Made by a program: the position numbers and the translations under genes. The notes below the pieces were generated by a model. That model worked only from the letters and a program-made list of their open reading frames with translations, ran no database searches and had not been told where the DNA came from. This document shows positions 1 through 7,781 of a stretch of 64,000 nt of DNA, one piece after another (the first letter of the stretch is position 1; the number at the start of each line of letters is the position of its first letter). Source of the DNA: Streptomyces parvus (GTDB lineage: Bacteria > Actinomycetota > Actinomycetes > Streptomycetales > Streptomycetaceae); assembly GCF_032121415.1 (NCBI RefSeq), contig NZ_CP135079.1:3100001-3164000 (forward strand), read 5' to 3'.

Positions 1-220
1 TGCGGCCCGGCAACCGCTGAACGCCGACCTGAACGCGGACCTGAACTTCTCCCCGATCGGGCAGAGATCGCCCGCTCCGGGAACGCCGCGGGGGCATCGT
101 TCGTCCCTGTGGGTGGGGATGGCGAAGTGGCCCTGTGCGGGCGCTGTGTGACGTGCCGGGTGCCGTCGGCCTCTGTTGCTTTGGAGGACGGCATGGCACG
201 ATCGCGACGTCGCCGAGAAG

Positions 221-233
221 TTACTGACGGTAA
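221..233. promoter_or_regulatory. Short inverted repeat upstream of the NlpC/P60 gene
   Basis: The 13 bases TTACTGACGGTAA form TTAC-N5-GTAA, an inverted repeat that ends 26 bases before the GTG start of the cell-wall hydrolase gene. It is a candidate operator or promoter element. Streptomyces wall-hydrolase genes are often controlled by MtrA, whose sites contain GTTAC-like half sites, but this single site is too short to assign to a regulator. Confidence 0.3.
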
Positions 234-259
234 GTCAGGTGCGCCCGGAGGGGGAGCTC

Positions 260-1345
260 GTGAACCGACGCCACTGCGCCACGGCCGCCATCACGCTGGT
301 CTGTGCGCTGGCCCTGCTGACGTCCACGGGCCAGGCATCGGCCGCCCCGGTTCCGGAGCCCTCGCCGTCCTCGTCCTCCTCCCCGGCCGGCTCGCCGCAG
401 CGCTACTCCAACGCGGACCTGGAGAAGGTCCGCGAGCAGATCGAGACGCTGTACCGGAAGGCGGGCGCGGCGACCGACGCGTACAACCTCGCCGAGGAGC
501 AGACGAAGAAGCAGTCCGGCGAGATCGTGAAGCTGGCCAAGGCGATCGTCGAGGGCCAGACGCGCATCGCCGCGCTGAAGGACCGGGCCGGCGCCCAGGC
601 CCGCGAGCAGTATCGCAACGGCGGCCTGCCGCCCGGCGCGCAGCTGGCCCTGAGCAACGATCCGAAGCTCTTCCTGGACGGGATCAACAAGGTCCGCCAG
701 GGCCAGCAGGCATCCAAGTCACTGCTGACCGAGCTGAACCAGACGCAGCAGGACCTGGAGACGTACACCCAGGACGCCAGCGCCAACTGGGAGAAGCTGG
801 AAGCGGACCGGGTCAGGCAGGCCAAGGCCAAGAAGAAGATCAACGCGCAGATCAAGGCGGCGGAGAAGCTCGAATCGCAGCTGGAGAAGAAGGAGCGCGA
901 CCGGCTGCGCCAACTGGAGCAGGACGCGGCGAACGCGGCGCAGACCGCCTGGCTCTCCTCCGGCGCGATCAAGGACGTCAGCGGCGAGGCGAGCGAGGCC
1001 GGAGCGGTGGCGGTGGCCTTCGCGACGGCGCAGATCGGCAAGCCGTACGTCTGGGGGGCCGAGGGCCCCGGCTCGTACGACTGCTCCGGCCTGACGTCCC
1101 AGGCCTGGCTGGCGGCGAAGCGGCCGATCCCGCGCACCTCGCAGGAGCAGTGGCGGCTGCTGCCGCGCATCGACATCCAGGACATGCGCCCCGGCGACCT
1201 GATCATCTACCACGCCGACGCCAGCCACGTCGGGATGTACGTCGGCGACGGCGCGATCGTCCACTCCCCGCGCCCCGGCCGCAACGTCACGCTGGCGGGC
1301 GCGGGCTCGATGAAGATCCTCGGCGTGGTCCGCCCGGACAAGTAG
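260..1345 (+). CDS. Secreted NlpC/P60 peptidoglycan endopeptidase
   Basis: Predicted secreted cell-wall hydrolase of 361 residues. I chose the GTG start at 260 because a G-rich ribosome site lies just upstream and it directly opens a signal peptide: Arg-Arg near the N-terminus, a hydrophobic core, and an ASAAP cleavage region near residue 28. A Ser/Pro-rich stretch follows, then a long charged coiled-coil-like region (about residues 50-225). The C-terminal NlpC/P60 domain has the expected triad: Cys275 in the YDCSG motif, His323 in SHVGMY and His335 in VHSP. Proteins of this build cleave stem-peptide bonds in peptidoglycan during growth or septation. The gene is monocistronic and its stop codon lies in a tandem repeat (1331-1391). 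Confidence 0.9.
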   Translation: MNRRHCATAAITLVCALALLTSTGQASAAPVPEPSPSSSSSPAGSPQRYSNADLEKVREQIETLYRKAGAATDAYNLAEEQTKKQSGEIVKLAKAIVEGQTRIAALKDRAGAQAREQYRNGGLPPGAQLALSNDPKLFLDGINKVRQGQQASKSLLTELNQTQQDLETYTQDASANWEKLEADRVRQAKAKKKINAQIKAAEKLESQLEKKERDRLRQLEQDAANAAQTAWLSSGAIKDVSGEASEAGAVAVAFATAQIGKPYVWGAEGPGSYDCSGLTSQAWLAAKRPIPRTSQEQWRLLPRIDIQDMRPGDLIIYHADASHVGMYVGDGAIVHSPRPGRNVTLAGAGSMKILGVVRPDK

Positions 1346-1391
1346 GGGCCCGCCCGGACAAGTAGGGGCCCGCCCGGGCGAGTAGAGGGCC
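1331..1391. repeat. 20-bp tandem repeat that carries the stop codon
   Basis: The unit CGCCCGGACAAGTAGGGGCC occurs exactly at 1331-1350 and 1351-1370, with a diverged third copy at 1371-1391. The first copy encodes the last four residues (RPDK) and the TAG stop of the NlpC/P60 gene, so the C-terminal codons and stop are duplicated in the 3' untranslated region. Because the unit is not a multiple of three, later copies are out of frame after readthrough. Confidence 0.9.
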
Positions 1392-1690
1392 CACCGGGGT
1401 GACCCGGGCCACGTGAGCGCGCCCGTGCCGTCCGGTGCCCGGGCGGCTGTGAGCGGGGCCACGCCGCTGCCCGTGGGCGCGTGATGTTTGTCATGGGCGC
1501 ACCCGCCCCGGTACGACCGCCCATCGCGCCGGATCCGTGTCGGGACGCGGCTTATGACGGCGCATAGGACAGGCACCGGTCCCCGCGCGCCATTCCGTTC
1601 CCCCACCGCGGACCGCTATCGTCCCCGACTGGCGGATCGTCGATCGTCGACCCGCCGCGCCCTCGGGGGGAGGGAAGGAAACCAGAACCG
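1346..1690. other. Intergenic region of 345 bases
   Basis: This gene-free stretch begins with extra copies of the 20-bp tandem repeat. It ends with a purine-rich ribosome site (AGGGAAGGAA at 1671-1680) for the phosphatase gene at 1691. No coding frame, strong hairpin or convincing promoter hexamer pair was recognised between them. Confidence 0.5.
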
Positions 1691-3040
1691 ATGCCCGTAC
1701 CCGTACCGCAGCAGCGCTCCGTGCCCGCTGCGGAGACCTCCCACGGCGACCTCACCCTGCTGGTGATCGAGGACGACCCGGCGGGCACCACCCTCACCGT
1801 CCCCGAGCTCTCGGCGGCGGCCGGGACCCGGGTCCGTATCCGTACCGCCCGCAACCTCACCGAGGCGGCGCGGCTGCTCACCGACGACGTGGACTGCATC
1901 CTGCTGGACCTGGCCCTGCCGGTCACGGGCTCCGACAGCGGCCCGGGCGACGGCCCCGTCTCCGCCCGGGCCGTCGAGCTGGCGGCTCTCACCCACGTAC
2001 TCCGCATCGCCCCGCTCCACGCGGTCCTCGCGCTGACCGCCGAGGACGACCCGGAGCTGGCGGCCGAGGCGGTACGCGTCGGGGCGCAGGACTACCTCTT
2101 CCGGGGCGAGCTGGACGCCCGGGTGCTGAGCCGCGCCATCCGGTACGCCGTGGAGCGCAAGCGCGCCGACATGGCCCAGCACCAGCTGACCGAGTCCCGG
2201 CTGCGCGCCCAGGAGAACGCCCGCCTGGAACGCGGCCTGCTCCCCACCCCGCTGCTGGACGGCTCCGGCCTGAGCTTCGCCGCCCGCTACCGCCCCGGCC
2301 GCAGCCGTGCGCTCCTCGGCGGCGACTTCTACGACGTCGTCCGCACCCCGGACGGCACGGTGCACGCGATGATCGGCGACGTCTGCGGCCACGGCCCGGA
2401 CGAGGCGGCACTCGGCGTCGAGCTGCGGATCGCCTGGCGGGCGCTGACCCTGGCCGGGCTGTGCGGGGACGAGCTGCTCTCCACGCTCCAGCAGGTGCTG
2501 GAGCACGAGCGGCAGAGCGAGGAGATCTTCGCGACGCTGTGCACCGTCGACATCGCGCCCGACGGGCGGCGGGCCGGACTCTGCCTGGCCGGGCACCCCG
2601 CGCCCCTGCTCGCCCGCCACGGCCGGCCGGCCGGGTTGCTCCCGTGCGAGGACGGCGGCCCGGCGCTGGGGCTGCTGCCGCGGGCCCGTTGGCCGCGCCG
2701 GCAGGTCGAGCTGGGCGGCGCCTGGAGCCTGATGATGTACACCGACGGGCTCATCGAGGGGCGCGTGGGGACCGGCGGCAGCGAGCGGCTCGGCCAGGAC
2801 GGCATGGTCGCGATGGTCAACGGCCGGCTGGAACAGGGCCTGGCGGGCGAGGAGCTGCTGGAGGCGGCGGTCGCCGAGGTGCGGGAGCTGAACGGCGGCG
2901 AGCTGACCGACGATGTGGCGGTCCTGCTGCTGGGCCGCGATCCGGAGCGGATACGACGAGGGGGCGGCAGCGCACCGCGCTCCCGCCCCGCGTCATCCGT
3001 CGTCGCACGCCCCCTGGGCGCTCAGCGCCCGCCGTTGTAG
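1691..3040 (+). CDS. Response-regulator PP2C-type serine phosphatase (RsbU/SpoIIE family)
   Basis: 449-residue signalling protein. Residues 20-150 form a receiver domain with the acidic cluster E27-D28-D29 and candidate phospho-acceptor Asp73 in the sequence ILLDLALP. A short helical linker (about 150-185) leads to a PP2C/SpoIIE phosphatase domain: GGDFYDVV, IGDVCGHG, YTDGLIEGR and ELTDDVAVLLL supply the metal-binding aspartates. Proteins of this build dephosphorylate anti-anti-sigma factors when the receiver is activated, so a role in sigma-factor partner switching is likely. No kinase or anti-sigma gene is adjacent. Its last 19 bases overlap the convergent DUF2516 gene. Confidence 0.88.
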   Translation: MPVPVPQQRSVPAAETSHGDLTLLVIEDDPAGTTLTVPELSAAAGTRVRIRTARNLTEAARLLTDDVDCILLDLALPVTGSDSGPGDGPVSARAVELAALTHVLRIAPLHAVLALTAEDDPELAAEAVRVGAQDYLFRGELDARVLSRAIRYAVERKRADMAQHQLTESRLRAQENARLERGLLPTPLLDGSGLSFAARYRPGRSRALLGGDFYDVVRTPDGTVHAMIGDVCGHGPDEAALGVELRIAWRALTLAGLCGDELLSTLQQVLEHERQSEEIFATLCTVDIAPDGRRAGLCLAGHPAPLLARHGRPAGLLPCEDGGPALGLLPRARWPRRQVELGGAWSLMMYTDGLIEGRVGTGGSERLGQDGMVAMVNGRLEQGLAGEELLEAAVAEVRELNGGELTDDVAVLLLGRDPERIRRGGGSAPRSRPASSVVARPLGAQRPPL

Positions 3041-3357
3041 GGGCCGTACGGGCCGTCGCTGCTGGAGCCGCCGCGGCGGCCACCGCCGCCGGAGACCTCC
3101 TTGAGCGCGGGGCGCACGTCGACCATGAACACGATCGACGCGACGACGCCCGCGAGCTGCAGGAAGAGCATCGGGATGAGCAGATTCACGGCGACGGCGA
3201 TGCCGAGAATGATCAGCCAGAACGACTTCTTCTTCTTGTCGGCGGCACGGTAGGCGTCCTCACGGGCGGTCGCCGCGAAGACGAACGCGACCACGGCCAG
3301 CACCAGCATCGCCAGATAGAGCAGCTGGAGAATCGTGCCGAATCCTGAGAGCAACAT
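3022..3357 (-). CDS. DUF2516 family membrane protein
   Basis: Small integral membrane protein of 111 residues. The N-terminal 28 residues form one hydrophobic helix; a basic stretch with KKKK follows, then a second hydrophobic hairpin (about residues 48-82), and the tail is rich in Gly and Tyr. It matches the actinobacterial DUF2516 pattern, whose function is unknown. The ATG at 3357 follows a weak purine-rich site. It converges on and overlaps the receiver-PP2C gene by 19 bases, so the 3' ends of both transcripts are complementary. Confidence 0.75.
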   Translation of the reverse strand: MLLSGFGTILQLLYLAMLVLAVVAFVFAATAREDAYRAADKKKKSFWLIILGIAVAVNLLIPMLFLQLAGVVASIVFMVDVRPALKEVSGGGGRRGGSSSDGPYGPYNGGR

Positions 3358-3496
3358 GCTGTGTACCGCCTAGTGAGTGGATGAGCGCCCTGCGGCCGAG
3401 AGGGCCAAGGTACCGGGACAACGAACCGGCCACCCGTAAAGGTGCCCGCCCCGCGTCCCGGTCACGCGTACAGCGTCGGGCAAGGACCCGTGAGGG

Positions 3497-4198
3497 TCAC
3501 TTGCCGTCGGCCGGCGGGGTCTTCCCGGCCGCGGGCTTGCGGGGCGCGGGCGCCTTCTTGGCGGGACCGGCCTTGGCCTCGGCGGACTTCGCCGGGGTGG
3601 CGGGCGCGGCCTTCGTCGCGGCGGGCTTGGCCGGGGCGGCCTTCACGGAGCCCCCGGCGGCCGGCGTGCTCCTGGCCGCGCCCTTGGAGGCGGCCTTGGA
3701 GGTGGCGGGCTTGGGAGTGGCGGGCTTGGGGGTGGCCTTCGGCTCGGCCTCGACGACGGCGGCGATCTCGACGATCTCGTCGGCCGTCTCCCCGCGCCAG
3801 GTCCGTACGGTCTGCTCGCCGTGCTCGGCGACCTTCTCGTACGCCTCACGGGCCTTGACGGCGTACTCGGCTGCCACGCCCACGCTGCGGAGGGCCAGGT
3901 CCTGAGCGCTCTCGCCGAGCTTCTTCAGGTCGGCGGCGTCGAAGGAACCGAAGACCTCGGTGACCTTCGCCTGCACGGTGGCCTGGGCCTCCTTGGCCTG
4001 CGTGGTCACCTTCTCCTGCACGGCCTTGGGGTCGGTGTTGCGCACGGCGTCGATCCGCTCGGGCGCCTCGGCCCGCAGCTGCTCGATCAACGCCGGCACC
4101 TTGCGCGCCTGCTGGACGGCCAGGTCGGCCGTACCGGCGGCGAAGTAGAGGGGGGTGGGGTCGGTGAGGGTCTTGCGCAGGTCATCGGTGATGGCCAT
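3497..4198 (-). CDS. HbhA-like heparin-binding haemagglutinin homologue
   Basis: 233-residue protein with a helical N-terminal region (residues 1-145) resembling mycobacterial HbhA and a long C-terminal tail of Lys/Ala/Pro repeats (PAKPAATKAAPATPAK-like) resembling the lysine-rich lectin tail of that protein. In mycobacteria HbhA is surface-exposed and is also linked to lipid inclusions. There is no signal peptide. The ATG has a clear GGAGGA ribosome site nine bases upstream. It lies 34 bases downstream of an XRE regulator on the same strand, so the two probably form an operon. The saprophyte role is not known; the low-complexity tail could instead bind DNA or anionic polymers. Confidence 0.75.
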   Translation of the reverse strand: MAITDDLRKTLTDPTPLYFAAGTADLAVQQARKVPALIEQLRAEAPERIDAVRNTDPKAVQEKVTTQAKEAQATVQAKVTEVFGSFDAADLKKLGESAQDLALRSVGVAAEYAVKAREAYEKVAEHGEQTVRTWRGETADEIVEIAAVVEAEPKATPKPATPKPATSKAASKGAARSTPAAGGSVKAAPAKPAATKAAPATPAKSAEAKAGPAKKAPAPRKPAAGKTPPADGK

Positions 4199-4232
4199 GA
4201 CTGTGGTCCTCCCGGATCATCAGAACCAGCTG

Positions 4233-4712
4233 CTAGCTGTGAGGGTCTTGGTCTTTGGTGGTGCCCGTACCGGCGTCGTCGCCGTTACGGGTCCCGGCAT
4301 CGCTGCCGGCGTCCACACCGGCGTCCGCTTCCGCGTCCGCGCCCAGGTCGGCGTCGGGCCCGGGCGCGAAGCCGTTCTCGCGGCGGAAGGAGTCGTAGAT
4401 CTGCAGCAGAACGTTCTTCTGCCGCTCGTTGATCGACGGATCGGCCAGAATGACCGCCCGAGTCTCCAGCTCCTCCCGCTCCCGCTCGTCGAGGATCCCC
4501 GCACGGACGTACAGGGTCTCGGCCGAGATCCGCAGCGCCTTGGCGACCTGCTGGAGCACGTCCGCGCTGGGCTTGCGCAGACCGCGCTCGATCTGGCTGA
4601 GATACGGGTTCGACACCCCGGTGGCATCGGCGAGCTGCCGCAGCGAGAGCTGCGCTGCACGGCGCTGCTCCCGCAGGTAGTCACCGAGATTGCCGACGTT
4701 GAGTGATGCCAT
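4233..4712 (-). CDS. XRE-family transcriptional regulator
   Basis: 159-residue DNA-binding protein. I take the start as the ATG at 4712, where the conserved helix-turn-helix begins almost at once: residues 10-65 include LREQRRAAQLSLRQLADATG and SNPYLSQIERGLRKPSADV. The middle is helical and rich in Glu, and the C-terminus is a long acidic low-complexity tail of Asp/Ala/Gly. A 28-bp near-palindrome lies 27 bases upstream and probably is its own operator. The HbhA-like gene follows at once, so the regulator likely controls that operon. A longer upstream frame exists but would run through the operator and is not supported. Confidence 0.85.
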   Translation of the reverse strand: MASLNVGNLGDYLREQRRAAQLSLRQLADATGVSNPYLSQIERGLRKPSADVLQQVAKALRISAETLYVRAGILDEREREELETRAVILADPSINERQKNVLLQIYDSFRRENGFAPGPDADLGADAEADAGVDAGSDAGTRNGDDAGTGTTKDQDPHS

Positions 4713-4738
4713 GCCTCGATAGTGCAACACTCCTGCTA

Positions 4739-4766
4739 ACTTTTGCAAGCACATGCTTGCAAAAGT
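4739..4766. promoter_or_regulatory. 28-bp palindromic operator upstream of the XRE regulator
   Basis: Two perfect 13-base arms (ACTTTTGCAAGCA and its reverse complement) flank a 2-base centre. The site lies just upstream of the XRE gene start at 4712 and is AT-rich relative to its surroundings. The half-site contains TTGCAAGCA, a plausible binding site for a dimeric XRE repressor, so autoregulation is the simplest reading. Confidence 0.75.
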
Positions 4767-4819
4767 GTCGCGTGCCGCGGATCGGAGCCGGGGGCTCCGC
4801 GGTGCCCCCGGAATGGTGT

Positions 4820-5998
4820 TCAGTGTGCGAGCAGGGGCCTCAGGGCCCGGGCGAACTCGGCCGGCTCGGCGCTTGCGCCGAGGTGGTTGCCGGGCATGTC
4901 GATCACAGGCAGCTCCAGAAGCCCGGCGAGTGCCTCGGTCGCCCGGCGCGCCATCTGGTGATGGCTCAGCGAGCCGGCGCACAGCGTCAGCGGCACGCGG
5001 CGGACGGCCTCGGCGTCGGGGGCGTAGAAGACCGTGGGGCCGGCCATCCGCCCCAGGAAGTAGCGGTTCCTGGCGAGCTCCCCGGCCGGCAGCGGGGGGA
5101 GCACCACAGGGGCCGGAGGCGTCTGATCCGGTCCCGTGCGGTGGGCGGCTCCGCTGAGGTCGAAGAACTCCCGCACGGCCCGCTGGGGGTCGGCCTCCGC
5201 CACACTGAACGCTGCCGCGGCCCGGGCCGCCAGGTCCGCGTCATCCAGGAGCGACACCAGGGGCGGCTCGTGCAGGACGGCCCGGCCGACCATCTCGGGA
5301 TGCCGTCTGCCCAGCTCCAGCAGCGTTACGGCACCGCCACTGGTACCGACGAACAGGGCGGGTCCTCCGGTGAACCTGTCGACCAGCGCGGCAAGGTCCT
5401 CGGCCAGGACCTCGGGCGTGGGCGCGGCCATCCCCGGGACCGCACGGCTGGCACCGATACCGCGCGGATCGTGGGTGACGACGGTGAACCGGCCCGCGAG
5501 CTCGTGCGCCAGCGCCGCGAATCCGGCCCGCCCGGCAGGCGCGCCGACCAGGAACAGCAGGGGGCCCTCGCCCTGGGCGCCGAAGGAGATCGCGCAGTCG
5601 GGTCGTTCGAGAAGGTCCGCGGGACTGGTGGTCCGATCGCTGAAGTCCGCGATCTTCCGGGTGATGACATCGAGCGCACGGTCCAGCTCCTCGCGCCTGT
5701 CGTGGATGCGACGGCGATGAGCCGTCAGCAACTCCACCCGGAGCCTGGCGGGATCGGCCGCCTTGCCGGCGGCGCCGGTGAACTGCGCGATATCGGCCAG
5801 GGGCATCCCCGTCTCGCGGAGATGGACCAGCATGCGGATCAGCTCGATGTCGGCCGTCGTGTACCGGCGGCGTCCCGCCCCGTCGCGCTGTGGAGACGGT
5901 ACGACCCCCTGGCGTTCGAAGTACCGCAACGTGTCGGGCTCCAGACCGATCGCGGCCGAGACCTCCGCGATACCGAACAGCTCATCTGCCTCACTCAT
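4820..5998 (-). CDS. MerR-type regulator fused to an alpha/beta hydrolase domain
   Basis: 392-residue fusion. Residues 5-75 are a MerR winged helix (LFGIAEVSAAIGLEPDTLRYFERQG), followed by a coiled coil to about residue 120. Residues 135-392 are an alpha/beta hydrolase: HDPRGIG, the nucleophile elbow GTSGG with Ser220, and a C-terminal GNHLG with His372. The acidic residue normally found after strand 6 is not evident (CAGSLS occupies that place), so the domain may bind or slowly turn over its ligand rather than be an efficient enzyme. Its start is next to a MerR-type operator and it is divergent from a second hydrolase at 6102, the obvious target gene. The -10 lies only six bases from the ATG, so the message may be leaderless. 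Confidence 0.88.
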   Translation of the reverse strand: MSEADELFGIAEVSAAIGLEPDTLRYFERQGVVPSPQRDGAGRRRYTTADIELIRMLVHLRETGMPLADIAQFTGAAGKAADPARLRVELLTAHRRRIHDRREELDRALDVITRKIADFSDRTTSPADLLERPDCAISFGAQGEGPLLFLVGAPAGRAGFAALAHELAGRFTVVTHDPRGIGASRAVPGMAAPTPEVLAEDLAALVDRFTGGPALFVGTSGGAVTLLELGRRHPEMVGRAVLHEPPLVSLLDDADLAARAAAAFSVAEADPQRAVREFFDLSGAAHRTGPDQTPPAPVVLPPLPAGELARNRYFLGRMAGPTVFYAPDAEAVRRVPLTLCAGSLSHHQMARRATEALAGLLELPVIDMPGNHLGASAEPAEFARALRPLLAH

Positions 5999-6004
5999 GC
6001 CGCA

Positions 6005-6035
6005 AGCCTCACCCCTGGACCTCGGTCCAGGTCAA
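6005..6035 (-). promoter_or_regulatory. MerR-type promoter/operator
   Basis: On the minus strand, TTGACC (6035-6030) and GAGGCT (6010-6005) are separated by 19 bases. The spacer is largely filled by CCTGGACC-TC-GGTCCAGG, a perfect 8-bp-arm palindrome (6014-6031). An over-long spacer carrying a dyad is the classical layout activated by MerR proteins through DNA untwisting. It serves the MerR-hydrolase fusion and probably influences the divergent hydrolase gene. Confidence 0.75.
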
Positions 6036-6101
6036 GCGAGAGGGAAGTCCGCGCCCCTTCCCGGCCCTTGTCCCGAAGATCGTTCTGTTGGAGGCTGAAG
6101 C

Positions 6102-6956
6102 ATGCAGAATCCACCGACCTTCGTCCTCGTTCACGGAGCCTTCGCCAACTCGTTCTCCTTCGCGCCGCTCCAGGCCGAACTCGCCCTGCTCGGGCACCGG
6201 TCGGCCGCGGTCGACCTTCCGGGGCACGGCTTCGGGGCCACGTACCCCGCCGCCTACCAGACGCCCCAGGATCTCGGTGCGCTGGCCGCGGAACCGGGGG
6301 CCATCAAGGGGGTCACCCTCGCGGACAACGCGGCCCACGTGATCCAGGTCCTCGAACGGGCCAGGCGGAACGGGCCGACCATCCTCGTCTCCCACAGCCG
6401 GGGCGGCGCCACGGCCACCGCCGTCGCCAACGCCCGGCCGGACCTCATCGACCGGATCGTCTACGTCTCCGCCTGGTGCCCCGTCGATCTGGACGTGGGC
6501 GACTACTACGCCGAGCCGGAGATGGCCGACGTCGACGCGGGAGCCCTGGCCCTGGCACTCCTCGGGAACCCGGCCGAACTCGGCCTGCTGCGGGTCAACT
6601 TCCGCACCGCCGACCCGGCGGCCCTCGCCGCGTTCAGGCAGGCGTTCGCCGCGGATCTCACCGATGACGAGTTCCGGACCTTCCTCAACACCTTCCAGCC
6701 CGACGAGAACCTCGACGTCGGTACGTCGGCCGACCGGGCGCAGGCCGCGACCTGGGGCCGGATCCCCCGGACCTATGTGCGCCTGGCCGCCGACACCAGC
6801 CTCCCGCCGGCCCTGCAGGACCGCATGATCCGCGAGGCCGACGCGCTGACGCCGGACAACCCCTTCGACGTCCGGACCCTCGAAGGCAGCCATCTGCGCT
6901 GGCTCGTCCGCCCGCAGCCGGCCGCCGAGCTGCTCGCCGAACTCGCCGCGCTCTGA
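6102..6956 (+). CDS. Alpha/beta hydrolase (EstC/SABP2-like esterase)
   Basis: 284-residue cytoplasmic hydrolase without a signal peptide. The family marks are the oxyanion motif LVHGAF near residue 10, the nucleophile elbow SHSRGG with Ser99, and a C-terminal GSHLRW with the catalytic His. It resembles plant-type methyl esterases and small-ester hydrolases. The ATG follows GGAGG by eight bases. It is transcribed away from the MerR-hydrolase fusion gene across a 103-base gap carrying a MerR operator, so it is probably induced by the ligand that the fusion senses. The substrate cannot be told from sequence. Confidence 0.85.
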   Translation: MQNPPTFVLVHGAFANSFSFAPLQAELALLGHRSAAVDLPGHGFGATYPAAYQTPQDLGALAAEPGAIKGVTLADNAAHVIQVLERARRNGPTILVSHSRGGATATAVANARPDLIDRIVYVSAWCPVDLDVGDYYAEPEMADVDAGALALALLGNPAELGLLRVNFRTADPAALAAFRQAFAADLTDDEFRTFLNTFQPDENLDVGTSADRAQAATWGRIPRTYVRLAADTSLPPALQDRMIREADALTPDNPFDVRTLEGSHLRWLVRPQPAAELLAELAAL

Positions 6957-7074
6957 CACCCGTACGGGGCGGCCGGCGGCCGGTAGCCGTCGGAGGAGGA
7001 GGCCGTCATCTCCGGCGCCGGCAGCGCGAGGCCGGCCGCCCCCGTCGAAGGCCACAACGGCGGGGAGACCAGGT

Positions 7075-7770
7075 ATGAACACGGGCCATGGCCCCGACAG
7101 CGCCCCCGATCGCTCGCCCGGCGACCGCGCCTTCGACGCGGTGCTCTGCGATCTCGACAACGTCATCCGCTTCTACGACACCGCCCCCCTCGCCGCCCTG
7201 GAGCAGGCGGCCGGACTACCGGAAGGCACCACGACGGACATCGGCTACGCGCCCGAGATCGACCTCCCGCTGCTGCTCGGCCGGATCACCCCGGACGCCT
7301 GGGCGGAGTCCATCGCCGCCGGGCTCGCGGAACGGGTGGGCGCGGAGCGGGCCCGCGAGCTGGGCCGGGCGCTCGCGGACGCGCCGTTCCGGGCCGACGC
7401 GGAGGTGGTGTCGCTGCTGCGCCGGGCCAGGACCCACGTCCCGCTGGTCCTCGTCACCAACGCGACCCTCCAACTGGACGCGTACCTCGCGCTGTTGGGC
7501 CTGACCGACCTCGCCGACGCGGTCGTGAGCAGCGCGGTGGAGCAGGTGGCCAAGCCCGACCCGGCCCTCTACCGCATCGCGGCGGAGCGAGCGGGCGTAC
7601 CGATGGAGCGGTGCCTGTTCGTGGACGACCGCCAGGAGAACGTCGACGCGGCCGCCGCCCTCGGCATGACCACCGCCCTCTACCGCGAACCGGCGGATCT
7701 GCGGCGGGCGTTGGGGCCCTGCTCGGCGGAGGCCGACGGGGCGGACGGGGCGGCGCTCACCCCACGCTGA
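7075..7770 (+). CDS. HAD-superfamily hydrolase
   Basis: 231-residue haloacid-dehalogenase-type phosphatase. Motif I is the sequence CDLDNV with nucleophile Asp26 and Asp28; motif II is LVTNAT; motif III is the Lys in VAKPDP; motif IV is FVDDRQEN. The alpha-helical cap between residues 35 and 110 is of the C1 type. A small phosphorylated metabolite is the likely substrate. It follows the esterase by 118 bases on the same strand and ends 11 bases before the convergent TetR gene. Residue 29 is Asn where many phosphatases have Gly or Thr, but the essential aspartates are present. Confidence 0.82.
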   Translation: MNTGHGPDSAPDRSPGDRAFDAVLCDLDNVIRFYDTAPLAALEQAAGLPEGTTTDIGYAPEIDLPLLLGRITPDAWAESIAAGLAERVGAERARELGRALADAPFRADAEVVSLLRRARTHVPLVLVTNATLQLDAYLALLGLTDLADAVVSSAVEQVAKPDPALYRIAAERAGVPMERCLFVDDRQENVDAAAALGMTTALYREPADLRRALGPCSAEADGADGAALTPR

Positions 7771-7781
7771 CGCCCACGCCC

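Noticed and set aside
2..151. An open frame reading LNADLNADLNFSPIGQ and ending in TGA at 149-151, with 12-base repeats at 19-50.
   Set aside because: It could be the 3' end of a gene cut by the window edge, but no family is recognisable and codon use is unremarkable. Too short to call.
1..259. A c-di-AMP (ydaO-type) riboswitch ahead of the NlpC/P60 gene, as seen at some Streptomyces wall-hydrolase genes.
   Set aside because: I could not match the conserved helices or core bases by eye. A covariance-model search would decide.
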